DNA of 14,181 bases from JAQGMJ01 sp036271855 (GTDB lineage: Bacteria > Pseudomonadota > Gammaproteobacteria > Burkholderiales > JAEUOS01). Shown here one piece after another: positions 1 to 9,100 of the stretch (position 1 is the stretch's first letter; each line of letters opens with the position of its first letter). The translations under genes were made by a program, and so were the position numbers. The notes below the pieces were generated by a model that was not told the DNA's origin, did not search any database, and saw only the letters and a program-made list of their open reading frames with translations. The stretch is from NCBI GenBank assembly GCA_036271855.1, contig DATAZV010000270.1, positions 1 to 14,181 of the forward strand, given 5' to 3'.

Positions 1-657
1 GCTGTCACGATCGCGTACAGCACGATCGTGAGCATCCGGCTCGCGGGAGTCCTTGTCGCCTGAGGCCACGCGTTCTCCGGCCTTTGCACTGGTGTCGACG
101 GCATGCGAACCCTTGTCGCTTGCCACCAGGCCCTCTACGAGCCCATAAAACCCGTTATAAAAAGTCGGGTCCTGAATCGTTTCCCTGCGCACCACCTGCA
201 GCACGTTCTCCGAGCCGGTGGGCACCGTCACCGTGGCGATGCTGACGCCGGCCGAGACGCCCTGGCGCACCTTCTGCAGTTCGCTCACTTCGCGCTGCGC
301 GCTGGCGAACACCGTGCTGCTGCCGTCCTTGTTGTCCACGCAGGTGGTCTGCAGGCGGATGCTGACGTTGGTCTTGTCGCCCTTCTGCGATTCCTTGGTG
401 CCGGTGAGGATCACCGAGTCGGAACCGCGGTCAAGAATGTAGCCCTGCGACAGAAAGGCGCGCTTGACGTTCCAGCACACCGTATCGCCCGCGCCCTTCA
501 CCACCTTGCTGTAGGGCGTGTCGGCGCGGAAGTCGCTGTCGCCCGGCGGATGGCGCATCACCGCGCAGGCGGCGGCGCTGGCGAACACCGCGCAGCCCGC
601 GAGCAGGCGGGCACTTCGCCTGAGCGCCGTGTCGCGACTGGAAAATTTAGGCATCAT
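1..657 (-). CDS. DUF2242-like envelope lipoprotein, C-terminus beyond the left edge
   Basis: The reading frame is open from the ATG at 657 to base 1 (219 codons) with no stop, so the C-terminus is missing. The start is supported by GGAG at 663-666 with a 5-nt spacer; a second ATG follows directly. The N-terminus has basic residues (R13, R14, R17), a short hydrophobic stretch and two cysteines, C22 (LLAGC) and C31 (after AAA). Either could be lipidated; C31 leaves the better hydrophobic region. The body has features I associate with DUF2242 proteins: a Cys followed by a segment ending LSQGY (about 66-80), a central beta-rich part with TTCVDNKDGSSTVF, and the near-terminal DPTFYNGFYGLVEGLV pattern. 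Function is unknown for the family. After that motif the protein continues for at least 36 hydrophilic residues rich in D, R, K and S. Family assignment is from memory; membrane location is inferred. Confidence 0.65.
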   Translation of the reverse strand, partial: MMPKFSSRDTALRRSARLLAGCAVFASAAACAVMRHPPGDSDFRADTPYSKVVKGAGDTVCWNVKRAFLSQGYILDRGSDSVILTGTKESQKGDKTNVSIRLQTTCVDNKDGSSTVFASAQREVSELQKVRQGVSAGVSIATVTVPTGSENVLQVVRRETIQDPTFYNGFYGLVEGLVASDKGSHAVDTSAKAGERVASGDKDSREPDAHDRAVRDRDS

Positions 658-784
658 CAATACTCCTTCAGCTTTGCGAACCGGCCGCCGTGGCCTGGCG
701 CGGTTCGACGGATTGCGCTCACCATGCGCCATGGATCATTCAGGCGCTGAACGCGCGCCGCACCGCATGCGTCCTGTTGTACTG

Positions 785-808
785 AAGGCGCGCAACTGCT
801 CGCGCCTT
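785..808. repeat. 8-bp perfect inverted repeat, possible weak terminator
   Basis: AAGGCGCG (785-792) pairs with CGCGCCTT (801-808) across an 8-nt loop. Only a short T stretch follows on the plus strand, so this is at best a weak terminator. It lies about 130 bp upstream of the DUF2242-like start and could also affect that transcript. Confidence 0.3.
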
Positions 809-923
809 TCACGTACTCAGTTGCGAAGTTGGAAGTTCACTGATGCGCAAAGTTCCCATCGCTTATGCTGCGCGCCGGCATCGCTTTTTGCGCGTGGCGC
901 ATCAATGACTTAGGGGCGAATGC

Positions 924-994
924 GGCCTTCTGTCGCCACCCAACGACAGCGCAATTCGGGACAGTGACAGAAGGCCCGGGTGAAACGCCCGGGC
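924..994. repeat. Overlapping inverted repeats forming mutually exclusive stems
   Basis: GGCCTTCTGTC (924-934) is perfectly complementary to GACAGAAGGCC (966-976) across a 31-nt loop. The last three bases of the right arm are also part of a second perfect stem, GCCCGGG (974-980) with CCCGGGC (988-994) and a 7-nt loop. The two full stems cannot form together. No U-tract follows on either strand, so a classical terminator is not supported. Confidence 0.4.
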
Positions 995-1329
995 ATTGCA
1001 GCCAAACGGTAAGACGCCGCCTACGCGCGCCTACAACCCCGCACGCCGCGGTGCGCTTGCGTTTGTTGCAAATTGTAATTGCCGCGCTTCGCGGCCGGGC
1101 ACTCCGTTTACGCCAACCGGCCTGGTGGTTGCCGCGGCCCGTGCCGCCATCCGCGGAACTGCCCGGCAAAGCACCCGCAATTCCGGGATTGCGCGATTAA
1201 AGCCCTCGTCCTGATCCTTTCCAATATTCCCGCCCTTGCTTAAATGGCGGGTTCCGCGCTTCCCGTATCCAACTTCCAACATCAACGCGCGGCTTAATCA
1301 GCGGCCACCCGGCCGCAAAGGAAATAAAA

Positions 1330-2994
1330 ATGAAAATCACCACCAAGCTGGCGTTGTTGTCGGCGGGCGCGCTTGTCGCCTTGGGGCTAGTCGCTTCCTT
1401 CGCCTTTTCCGGCATGGCCGGGATGGACGCCGCCTCCCGCTCGATCACCAAAAACCGCATGCCCTCGGTGGCCGCGGTGCTGGTGGCCAAGGAGGCCATG
1501 GCCAATGTTTCGCGCAAGCTGCTGGAGCCGGCCATGTTCGCCCTCGACGCTTCCCCCGAAGCGCGCAAGAAGGTGCTGGTCACGCTCGACGAAAAGGCCA
1601 AGTACCTGAAGACCAGCGAAAAAGCGCTGGCCGAATACGATGCGCTGCCCTCCGAAGCCGAAGAAGCGGCGCAGTGGAAAATATTCCAGGGAGAGTGGAA
1701 GCGCTGGCTGGTGAAAAACGACGAGCTCGGCGCCAGCCTGAAAGCCCTGGCCGCCGCGCCGGACGCCAAGGCCTACACCACCCAGTTCCTCGAATACCAG
1801 AAGGCCTACTACGCGCAGCGCGACCTGTACAACACCACCCGTGACGACCTCGACAAGATCGCCGGGCTCAACACCAAATACGCGCAGGCCGACACCGACA
1901 CCGCCACCAGCACCGCCGAACGCGCCAAGGCGGTGATGATCGCCGCCTCCGCCGCCGCCGCCCTGGGCCTGTTGGCCGGCGCCTTTTTCACCGCGCTGTC
2001 GATCAGCCGCGGCGTCAAGCGCGCCAGCGACTCGATGGTCGAGATCGCCCGCTCGCTCGACTTCACCCGGCCCATCGAGATCACCAGCAAGGACGAGATT
2101 TCCCTGATGTCGGGCGCCTTCAACCAGGTGGTGGCGATCATGCGCGAGTCGCTGCAGAAGGTGCAGACGCTGTCGGCCACCATCAAGGACTCGACCCTGG
2201 CGGTGACCAGCGCCTCCAACCAGGTCGAAACCTCGACCCAGCACCAGACCGAGTCGGCCTCTTCCATGGCCGCCGCCGTCGAAGAGATGACGGTGAGCAT
2301 CGGCCAGGTGTCCGAAAGCGCCAACGAGGCCCTGTCGATCTCCAAAAAGGCCGAATCGATGTCCGACCAGGGCGCGCAGATCATCAACCAGGCCACCGAC
2401 GACATGAACCTGATCGGCGAAGCCGTCGACCATGCCGCCAAGGTGATCGAGGAACTGGGCCGCCGCTCCACCCAGGTCAGCGGCGTCGCCACCGCGATCA
2501 GCGAAATCTCCAACCAGACCAACCTGCTGGCGCTGAACGCCGCCATCGAGGCGGCCCGTGCCGGCGAAGGCGGCCGTGGCTTCGCCGTGGTGGCCGACGA
2601 AGTGCGCAAGCTGGCCGAGCAAAGCCGTGCCTCGAGCAACGAGATCCGCGAGACGGTCGCCGAAATCATCAGCAACACCGAGTTCGCCGTCGCCGAAATG
2701 CACGGCGCGGTCGAGCGCGTCAAGGCCGGGCGCGAGTCGGCCCACCGCGCCGGCGAGTTCATGCAGCGCCTGAAGGAGTCGGCCAACCAGGTCGCCGGCT
2801 CGGTGCACACCATCAGCGACGCGCTGAAGGAGCAAAGCTCCGCCAGCCAGGAAATCGCCCGCCATGTCGAAAGCATCGCGCAGATGACCGAAGAAAACCA
2901 CGCCGCCGTCAAGTCGGTGGCCGATAGCACCCGCGACCTGATGGACGGCGTCAACGTCATCGACGGCACCATCAAGACCTTCCAGGTAGCCTGA
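1330..2994 (+). CDS. Methyl-accepting chemotaxis protein (transmembrane chemoreceptor)
   Basis: The 554-residue protein starts at the ATG at 1330, with AAGGA at 1318-1322 and a 7-nt spacer. Its layout is that of a classical receptor: TM1 about 8-28, a helical periplasmic ligand-binding domain of 4HB type about 32-195, TM2 about 199-222, a HAMP linker about 222-275, and a long cytoplasmic coiled coil. The signalling tip is unmistakable: ISNQTNLLALNAAIEAARAG followed by EGGRGFAVVADEVRKLAEQS (about 393-435), where CheA and CheW bind. Methylation-type Glu/Gln segments lie on both sides. The protein ends in FQVA and lacks the C-terminal CheR-docking pentapeptide (NWETF type), so adaptation probably depends on other receptors or on direct CheR action. 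The ligand cannot be read from sequence. It is monocistronic, with a terminator directly downstream and no che genes beside it. Confidence 0.96.
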   Translation: MKITTKLALLSAGALVALGLVASFAFSGMAGMDAASRSITKNRMPSVAAVLVAKEAMANVSRKLLEPAMFALDASPEARKKVLVTLDEKAKYLKTSEKALAEYDALPSEAEEAAQWKIFQGEWKRWLVKNDELGASLKALAAAPDAKAYTTQFLEYQKAYYAQRDLYNTTRDDLDKIAGLNTKYAQADTDTATSTAERAKAVMIAASAAAALGLLAGAFFTALSISRGVKRASDSMVEIARSLDFTRPIEITSKDEISLMSGAFNQVVAIMRESLQKVQTLSATIKDSTLAVTSASNQVETSTQHQTESASSMAAAVEEMTVSIGQVSESANEALSISKKAESMSDQGAQIINQATDDMNLIGEAVDHAAKVIEELGRRSTQVSGVATAISEISNQTNLLALNAAIEAARAGEGGRGFAVVADEVRKLAEQSRASSNEIRETVAEIISNTEFAVAEMHGAVERVKAGRESAHRAGEFMQRLKESANQVAGSVHTISDALKEQSSASQEIARHVESIAQMTEENHAAVKSVADSTRDLMDGVNVIDGTIKTFQVA

Positions 2995-3022
2995 AGCTTT
3001 TCCTCTGTGGCCTGGCCACTTC

Positions 3023-3056
3023 ACCCGGCAGCGCCCGCGCTCGCCGGGTTTTTTTT
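3023..3056 (+). terminator. Intrinsic terminator of the chemoreceptor gene
   Basis: ACCCGGC (3023-3029) pairs with GCCGGGT (3043-3049). The stem extends inward through AGCG/CGCT (3030-3033/3038-3041) with one bulged C and a CCCG loop. Eight T residues follow (3049-3056). It starts 28 bp after the chemoreceptor stop and is a textbook rho-independent terminator. Confidence 0.93.
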
Positions 3057-3382
3057 CGCCGCGGCGCCGGATCGCCCTGGTCCGGCAATGATTACACCTG
3101 CCGGGGAATTAATTTTTCTTCATTGATGTAACCAGAGGTATCGCGCCCCGGTTGCCTTCCCGGCCGCGCAGGCGGCGGAATTTTTATGCCGCTTGCGCGG
3201 TCTTACACTGCGGGTTTTTCCTCCTGAGCGGAGTTTTGACGGGCATGCGCAGGACGCCGCGGCAGCGCAAAAGCGCCCGCCGCCGGCCTGCGCGTACGTG
3301 CTAGCACGGTTTGATCGGCGCGGTAGCCCCGTGTAGCATCTCGGCTCTTCCACTTGCCGGAACTGGAGCCTGTTTGAGACTC
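3057..3382. other. Non-coding region upstream of the efflux operon
   Basis: About 325 bp without a credible gene. It must hold the promoter of the efflux operon. A TTGACG at 3236-3241 resembles a -35 box, but no good -10 lies 16-18 bp downstream. A 12-bp perfect palindrome sits at 3297-3308 (separate entry). No regulator gene is adjacent, unlike many RND operons. Confidence 0.5.
3297..3308. promoter_or_regulatory. 12-bp palindrome upstream of efflux operon, candidate operator
   Basis: CGTGCTAGCACG is perfectly self-complementary and ends 74 bp before the proposed ATG of the outer-membrane factor. Its position fits an operator for a dimeric repressor, but no regulator is encoded in the window and no second copy was noticed. 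Confidence 0.3.
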
Positions 3383-4882
3383 ATGGGCGGTCGATCATCG
3401 GGTGCGCGCCTGCGCGCCGGCCAATCGCGGTCATGGCGCGGGTTTCCCATCGGCGCGGCCTGTGCCGCCACGCTGCTGCTCGCCGGCTGCAATCTCGGCC
3501 CGTTCTACAAGCGGCCCGACCTGCCGGTACCGGCGGCCTGGAACGAGCCGGCCGACAGGGAAGCGGCGCCCTGGCCCTCGGCCGACTGGTGGCGCGGCTT
3601 CCGCTCGGCCGAGCTTGACGGCTACATCGAGCGGGCACGGCGCGCCAACTACGACCTGGCGGCGGCGATGGCCCGGGTGCGCGAGGCCGACGCCCAGGCC
3701 ACCATCGCCGGCGCCGCCCTGCTGCCTTCGCTTTCCGGCGATGTCAATGCGTTCAAGGAACGCATCCTCACCACCAACAACACCTACATCAACGCCAAGC
3801 AGATTTCACCCGAGTTGTCGGCCAGCTACATGGTCGATTTCTGGGGCAAAAACCGCGCCGCCCGCCAGGCCGCGCTGGCCGCCGCCGCCGCCAGCCGCAA
3901 CGACCAGGCCACCATCGAGCTGACGGTGATGACCAGCGTGGCCCAAACCTATTTTCAAATTATTGAATTGCGCGACCGCCTGGCGGTGGCCGAGGGCAAC
4001 CTGGCGAACGCGCAAAACACCCTGAAGGGCCTGCGCCGGCAAATGGAAGTGGGCATCGTCACCGCGCTCGACGTGGCACAGGAAGAGACCACCGTGGCGA
4101 CGCTCGCCGCCGTGATTCCGCCGCTGCGCCAGCAGTTGCGCCAGATGGTCAATGCGCTGGCTATCCTGATCGGCGAGGCGCCGGAAAACCTCGAAACCAG
4201 CGCCGCCCGGCTGGCCGACTTCCAGGTGCCCACGGTAGGCGCCGGCCTGCCCTCCGAGCTGCTGGCGCGGCGCCCCGACATCGCCGAGGCGGAGAACCAG
4301 CTGATCGCCGCCAATGCCAACATCCAGGTGGCGCGGGCGGCGTTTTTTCCCAGCCTGACGCTCACCGCCGCCGGCGGCGTCGCCAGCACCGCCCTTTCCA
4401 CCCTGTTCAAGGGCGGCACCGGCGTCTACTCCCTGGCCGCCAGCGTGGTGGCGCCGATTTTCGACGGCGGCGCGCTCAAGGGCCAGTACGAGTTTGCCAA
4501 GGCGCGCTACGACGAGCTGGCGGCGAATTACCAGAAGGCGGTGATCTCGGCCTACGGCAACGTCGAGAACGCGCTGGTGGCGCTGCAGCAGACGACCGAG
4601 CTGGAGCGGCGCGAGCAGGCGGCGGTGAATACCGCCACCCGCGCCTACAACATCACCCAGGCGCAATTGCGCTCCGGCACGGTGAACATCCTCACCGTGC
4701 TCAACACGCAGACGGCGCTGTTCAGCGCGCAGGACGCCCTGGTGCAGGCGAAGTACGCGCACCTGCAGGCGGTGCTCGGCCTGTACAACGCGCTGGGTGG
4801 CGGCTGGCAGAATCCCGCGCCGCAACAGACACCGGCGCAGGCAGGTTCAGAAAAAGCACCACCAGGAAAATCGGGGACATGA
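3383..4882 (+). CDS. RND efflux outer-membrane factor (NodT/OprM family lipoprotein)
   Basis: From the ATG at 3383 the protein has 499 residues, the usual length for this family. A lipoprotein signal ends in LLLAGC with C36 as the lipidation site, followed by NLGPFYKRPDLPVPAAW, typical of the mature N-terminus of NodT-type factors. Two outer-membrane-efflux repeats follow. The second carries the family pattern RRPDIAEAENQLIAANANIQ and the protein ends with the LGLYNALGGGW pattern. It should form the trimeric outer-membrane channel through which the coupled pump exports its substrates. The start is uncertain: a TTG at 3374 has GGAG with a 5-nt spacer and would add three residues, and a TTG at 3311 is also open. 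The stop overlaps the adaptor start (ATGA), implying translational coupling. The gene precedes its partners, whereas mdtABC- and mex-type operons usually put the channel last. Confidence 0.93.
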   Translation: MGGRSSGARLRAGQSRSWRGFPIGAACAATLLLAGCNLGPFYKRPDLPVPAAWNEPADREAAPWPSADWWRGFRSAELDGYIERARRANYDLAAAMARVREADAQATIAGAALLPSLSGDVNAFKERILTTNNTYINAKQISPELSASYMVDFWGKNRAARQAALAAAAASRNDQATIELTVMTSVAQTYFQIIELRDRLAVAEGNLANAQNTLKGLRRQMEVGIVTALDVAQEETTVATLAAVIPPLRQQLRQMVNALAILIGEAPENLETSAARLADFQVPTVGAGLPSELLARRPDIAEAENQLIAANANIQVARAAFFPSLTLTAAGGVASTALSTLFKGGTGVYSLAASVVAPIFDGGALKGQYEFAKARYDELAANYQKAVISAYGNVENALVALQQTTELERREQAAVNTATRAYNITQAQLRSGTVNILTVLNTQTALFSAQDALVQAKYAHLQAVLGLYNALGGGWQNPAPQQTPAQAGSEKAPPGKSGT

Positions 4883-6135
4883 TGGAAGATAATCACTCTG
4901 GCATCAGCCGCGCGGCCGGAACCAGCCGCGTGATCGGCGCCGCCAAACGGCCGCGCACGGTGCTGCTGGGCGCCGGCGCCCTGCTGGTGCTGGCGGCAAT
5001 CTACCTGTGGGGCGAACCCGGCCAGGCGCAGGCGCCGCCGGCCGCCGCGTCCGCCGCCAAGGGGGGCGTCGGCGGCGGGCCGGTGCGCGTCGAGTCGGCG
5101 CTGGCGGCGCGCGCCGACGTGCCGATCTATGCCCAGGGCCTGGGCACGGTGCAGGCCTTCTACACCGTGACGGTGAGCCCGCGGGTCGACGGCGAACTGC
5201 TGTCGTTGGGATTCACCGAGGGCCAGACGGTGAAAAAGGGCGACCTGCTGGCGAAAATCGACCCGCGCCCGTATCGCGCCGCGCTCGACCAGGCCAGCGC
5301 CACCAAGGCGAAGGACGCCGCCATGCTGGCCAACGCGCGCCGCGACCTGGCGCGCTACCAGACCCTGGCCCCGGAACAGCTCGCCAGCAAGCAGACCCTG
5401 GACACCCAGGCCGCCACCGTGGCCCAGCTCGAAGCGCAGGTGGCGGGCGACCAGGCGGCGATCGACAGCGCCCGCACCAATCTCGACTACACCACCATCC
5501 GCTCGCCGATCCAGGGGCGCACCGGCATCCGCATGGTCGACCCCGGCAACATCGTGCATTCCGCCGCCGCCACCGGCATCGTCGTGGTCACCCAGGTGCA
5601 GCCGATCGCGGTGATCTTCACCCTGCCGGCCGAGTCGCTGCAGTCGATCCGCCAGGCGCTGGCCGCCGGCAGCGTGCCGGTGAGCGCGCTGTCGCGCGAC
5701 GCCAGGACGCCGCTGGGCGAGGGCGTGGTCAACCTGATCGACAACCAGGTCGACCAGGCCACCGGCACCATCCGCCTGAAGGCGACCTTCCCGAACGCCG
5801 AAAACAAGCTCTGGCCGGGCGACTTCGTCAACGCCCGCGTGCTGGTGGAAATCCGCAAGAACGCCCTCACCGTGCCCTCGGCGGCGATCCAGCGCGGTCC
5901 CAACGGCGTGTTCGCCTACGTGGTGAAGGCGGACAACACGGTGGAGGCGCGGCTGCTGAAAATCGGCGCCGATACCGGCAGCGTGAGCATCGTCGAGGGC
6001 GGCCTGCAGGAGGGCGAGCGCGTCACCACCAGCAACCAGTACCGCCTGCAGCCCGGCGCCCACGTGCAGGTGGTGGCGCCGCAGCAGGCGCCGGCGGATG
6101 CCGGCAAGGGTGCGCCCGCGGCGGCGGGAAAGTGA
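4879..6135 (+). CDS. mdtA: RND efflux periplasmic adaptor, MdtA-like
   Basis: The 418-residue adaptor begins at an ATG overlapping the upstream stop by 4 bp; a second in-frame ATG follows at 4882. A single hydrophobic anchor lies at about 28-43 with no lipobox, then an Ala/Gly-rich linker. The lipoyl half-motifs are visible at about 95-130 (VSPRVDGELLSLGFTEGQ, KKGDLLAKIDP) and about 203-226 (TIRSPIQGRTGIRMVDPGN). They flank an alpha-hairpin (about 135-200) that should contact the outer-membrane channel. The beta-barrel part has VVVTQVQPIAVIFTLP and VDQATGTIRLKATFPN, which match MdtA well from memory. The protein bridges pump and channel in the periplasm. The symbol is given by similarity to E. 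coli MdtA, not by proven orthology. The Gly/Ala/Pro-rich C-terminal tail is common in such proteins. Confidence 0.93.
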   Translation: MMEDNHSGISRAAGTSRVIGAAKRPRTVLLGAGALLVLAAIYLWGEPGQAQAPPAAASAAKGGVGGGPVRVESALAARADVPIYAQGLGTVQAFYTVTVSPRVDGELLSLGFTEGQTVKKGDLLAKIDPRPYRAALDQASATKAKDAAMLANARRDLARYQTLAPEQLASKQTLDTQAATVAQLEAQVAGDQAAIDSARTNLDYTTIRSPIQGRTGIRMVDPGNIVHSAAATGIVVVTQVQPIAVIFTLPAESLQSIRQALAAGSVPVSALSRDARTPLGEGVVNLIDNQVDQATGTIRLKATFPNAENKLWPGDFVNARVLVEIRKNALTVPSAAIQRGPNGVFAYVVKADNTVEARLLKIGADTGSVSIVEGGLQEGERVTTSNQYRLQPGAHVQVVAPQQAPADAGKGAPAAAGK

Positions 6136-6139
6136 CCCC

Positions 6140-9100
6140 GTGAACATCTCGGCACCCTTCATCCACCGGCCGATCGCCACTTCGCTGCTGATGGCGGCGG
6201 TGTTCCTGGTCGGCCTGGTGGCCTTTCCGCTGCTGCCCGTCGCCCCGCTGCCGCAGGTGGATTTCCCGACCATCGTGGTCAGCGCCAACCTGCCGGGCGC
6301 CAGTTCCGAGACCATGGCTTCCTCGGTGGCGACGCCGCTGGAAAACCAGTTCGCGCAGATTCCCGGCATCGCGCAAATGACTTCCACCAGCGTGATGGGC
6401 AGCACCCAGATCACGGTGCAGTTCGACCTCGGGCGCCAGATCGACGCCGCCGGCCAGGACATCCAGTCGGCGATCAACGCCGCCACCGGCTTCCTGCCGA
6501 AAATCCTGCCGACCCCGCCGACCTACCGCAAGATCAACCCGGCCGAGTCCGCCGTCGTCATCTACGCCGTGCATTCCGACGTCCTCACCGCGACCCAGGT
6601 GGACGACTATGCCGAGACCGTGATCCTGCCGCGCATGTCGCAGATCCCCGGCGTCGGCCAGGTGTCGATCGGCGGCCAGCAAAAACCCGCCATCCGGGTG
6701 CAGGTGGACCCGGCGAAAATCGCCGCCCTGGGGATCCAGCTGGAAGACATCGCCGGCGTCATCTCCACCGCCACGGTGAACGCGCCCAAGGGCTCGATCA
6801 ACGGCACCGCGCACAACTACGTGGTCTACACCAACGACCAGCTGCTCGCCGCGGCGCCGTGGAACGACGTCATCGTCGCCTACAAGAACGGCGCGCCGGT
6901 GCGGGTGCGCGACGTCGGCGTGGCCGTCGAAGGCCCGGAAAACAACCAGCTCACCGCCTGGCAGAACGGCAAGAACGGCATCCTGCTGCTGGTCTACAAG
7001 CAGCCCGGCGCCAACATCATCGAGGTGGTCAAGCGCATCGAGGCCGCCATCCCGCAGGTGATGACCGCGGTGCCGGCCTCGCTGCAGGTGGACAAGCTGA
7101 TCGACCGCACCACCACCATCACGGCCTCGGTGCACGACGTCGAATACACCTTGCTGCTGACCATCGGCCTGGTGGTGATGGTGATCTTCCTGTTCCTGCG
7201 CAACGTCTGGGCCACGGTGATCCCCGGCGTCACCATCCCGATCGCGCTGCTCGGCACCTGCGGCCTGATGTACCTGCTGGGCTACACCCTGGACAACCTG
7301 TCGCTGATGGGCCTGACCATCGCGGTGGGCTTCGTGGTGGACGACGCCATCGTGATGCTGGAAAACATCTACCGCCATATCGAGGACGGCATGGACCCGA
7401 TGCAGGCGGCGCTGCTGGGTTCCGGCGAGATCGGCTTCACCATCCTGTCGATCAGCCTGTCGCTGGTGGCGGTGTTCATTCCGCTCCTGCTGATGGGCGG
7501 CATCATCGGCCGCCTGTTCCGCGAGTTCGCCGTCACCGTGACGATGACCATCGCGGTCTCCGCCTTCGTCTCGCTGACGCTCACGCCGATGATGTGCGCC
7601 AGGTTCATCAAGGACGAAAAGCATGCCCGCCACGGCCGCTTTTACATGATCGTCGAGGGCTGGTTCGAGCGCATGCTGAACGGCTACAAGCGCGGCCTGG
7701 ACTTCGTGCTGCGCCACCAGTTTCCCACCCTGCTGGTGTTCCTGGCGACGCTGGCGGCGACGGTGGTCCTCTACATCTACGAACCCAAGGGATTTTTCCC
7801 GCAGCAGGATACCGGCATCATCGCCGGCCTGGCCGACGCCGCGCAGGACGTCTCCTTCGAGGAAATGGTGCGCCTGCAGCACCAGCTCACCGACATCATT
7901 TCCAAGGACCCGGACGTGCAAAGCTGGGCCACCTCGGTGGGCGGCTTCCGGCCGCTGAACAACGGCTTCGTCTTCATCGGCCTGAAGCCGCGCAACCAGC
8001 GCAGCGCCGGCGCCGACGAGATCATCACCCGCCTGCGCGCCAAGTTCGCCGCCGTCCCCGGCGCCACCTTTTTCCTGCAGGCGGCGCAAGACCTGAACGT
8101 CGGCGGCCGCCTGTCGCGCACCCAGTACCAGTACACCCTGCAGGACCCCAATCTAAGCGAGCTGAACGAATGGGCGCCCAAGCTGATGGCCAAGCTGCGC
8201 ACCCTGCCGCAGATCAAGGACGTCGCCACCGACCAGCAAACCTCCTCCACCATGCTGTCGATGACCATCGACCGCGACCAGGCCGCGCGCTTCGGCATTT
8301 CGCCGCAGGTGATCGACCAGACCCTCTACGACGCCTTCGGCCAGCGCCAGGTGACGCAATATTTCACCCAGCTCAACACCTACCACGTGATCCTGGAAAT
8401 CACCCCCGAGCTGCAGCGCGACCCGAATACCCTGCAACGCATCTACGTCAAGTCGCCGCTGACCGGCCAGCAGGTGCCGCTGTCCACCTTCGTGCATTAC
8501 GACACCCAGCACGTCGCCTTCCTGTCGATCAACCACCAGGCGCAGTTCCCGGCGGTCACCCTGTCCTTCAACCTCAACGCCGGCGCCTCGCTGGGCCAGG
8601 CGGTGGAGGCGATCCAGAAGGAGGTCTACGCCATGGGCATGCCGCGCTCCATCATCGGCACCTTCCAGGGCACGGCGCAGGCCTTCCAGAGCTCGCTGCA
8701 GTCCCAGCCCTACCTGATCGCCGCCGCCCTGGTGGCCGTCTACATCATCCTCGGCATGCTCTACGAGAGCTACGTGCACCCGATCACCATCCTCTCGACC
8801 CTGCCCTCGGCCGGCGTCGGCGCGCTGCTGATGCTGCTGCTGTTCCACTACGACCTGACGGTGATCGCGCTGATCGGCATCATCCTTTTGATCGGCATCG
8901 TGAAAAAGAACGGCATCATGATGGTCGACTTCGCCATCCAGGCCGAGCGCGACCAGCACCTGAAACCGGAAGAGTCGATCCGCCAGGCCTGCCTGCTGCG
9001 CTTTCGCCCGATCATGATGACCACCATGGCCGCGCTGCTGGCCGCCCTGCCCCTGATGCTCGGCCACGGCACCGGTTCCGAATTGCGGCGCCCGCTGGGT

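Larger units (their letters stand above)
658..1329. other. 672-bp intergenic region with several inverted repeats
   Basis: The region separates the divergently oriented DUF2242-like gene and the chemotaxis gene. The ORFs inside it overlap on both strands, have no convincing ribosome-binding site and read like GC-rich noise. Visible structures are an 8-bp inverted repeat (785-792/801-808), an 11-bp inverted repeat (924-934/966-976), an overlapping 7-bp stem (974-980/988-994) and a 6-bp stem with a 3-nt loop (1081-1086/1090-1095). I found no convincing sigma-70 or flagellar sigma-28 promoter for the chemotaxis gene. A non-coding RNA or long structured leader is possible but not shown. Confidence 0.5.

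Noticed and set aside
837..1285. Overlapping small open frames on both strands in the gap before the chemoreceptor
   Set aside because: They overlap each other, lack ribosome-binding sites and recognisable motifs, and their codon use is not like that of the neighbouring genes.
1387..3024. Long open frame on the minus strand opposite the chemoreceptor
   Set aside because: It is antisense to a clear chemoreceptor, is Gly/Val/His/Asp-rich as expected from GC-biased codons, and has no family pattern.
3311..3382. TTG at 3311 as start of the outer-membrane factor
   Set aside because: It would put 24 residues without signal-peptide features before a good lipoprotein signal. The ATG at 3383, or the TTG at 3374 with GGAG, is a better start.
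6023..8089. 688-codon and neighbouring minus-strand open frames (also 4645-6486 and 8153-9361)
   Set aside because: They are antisense shadows of the efflux genes with biased composition and no ribosome-binding sites or recognisable domains.
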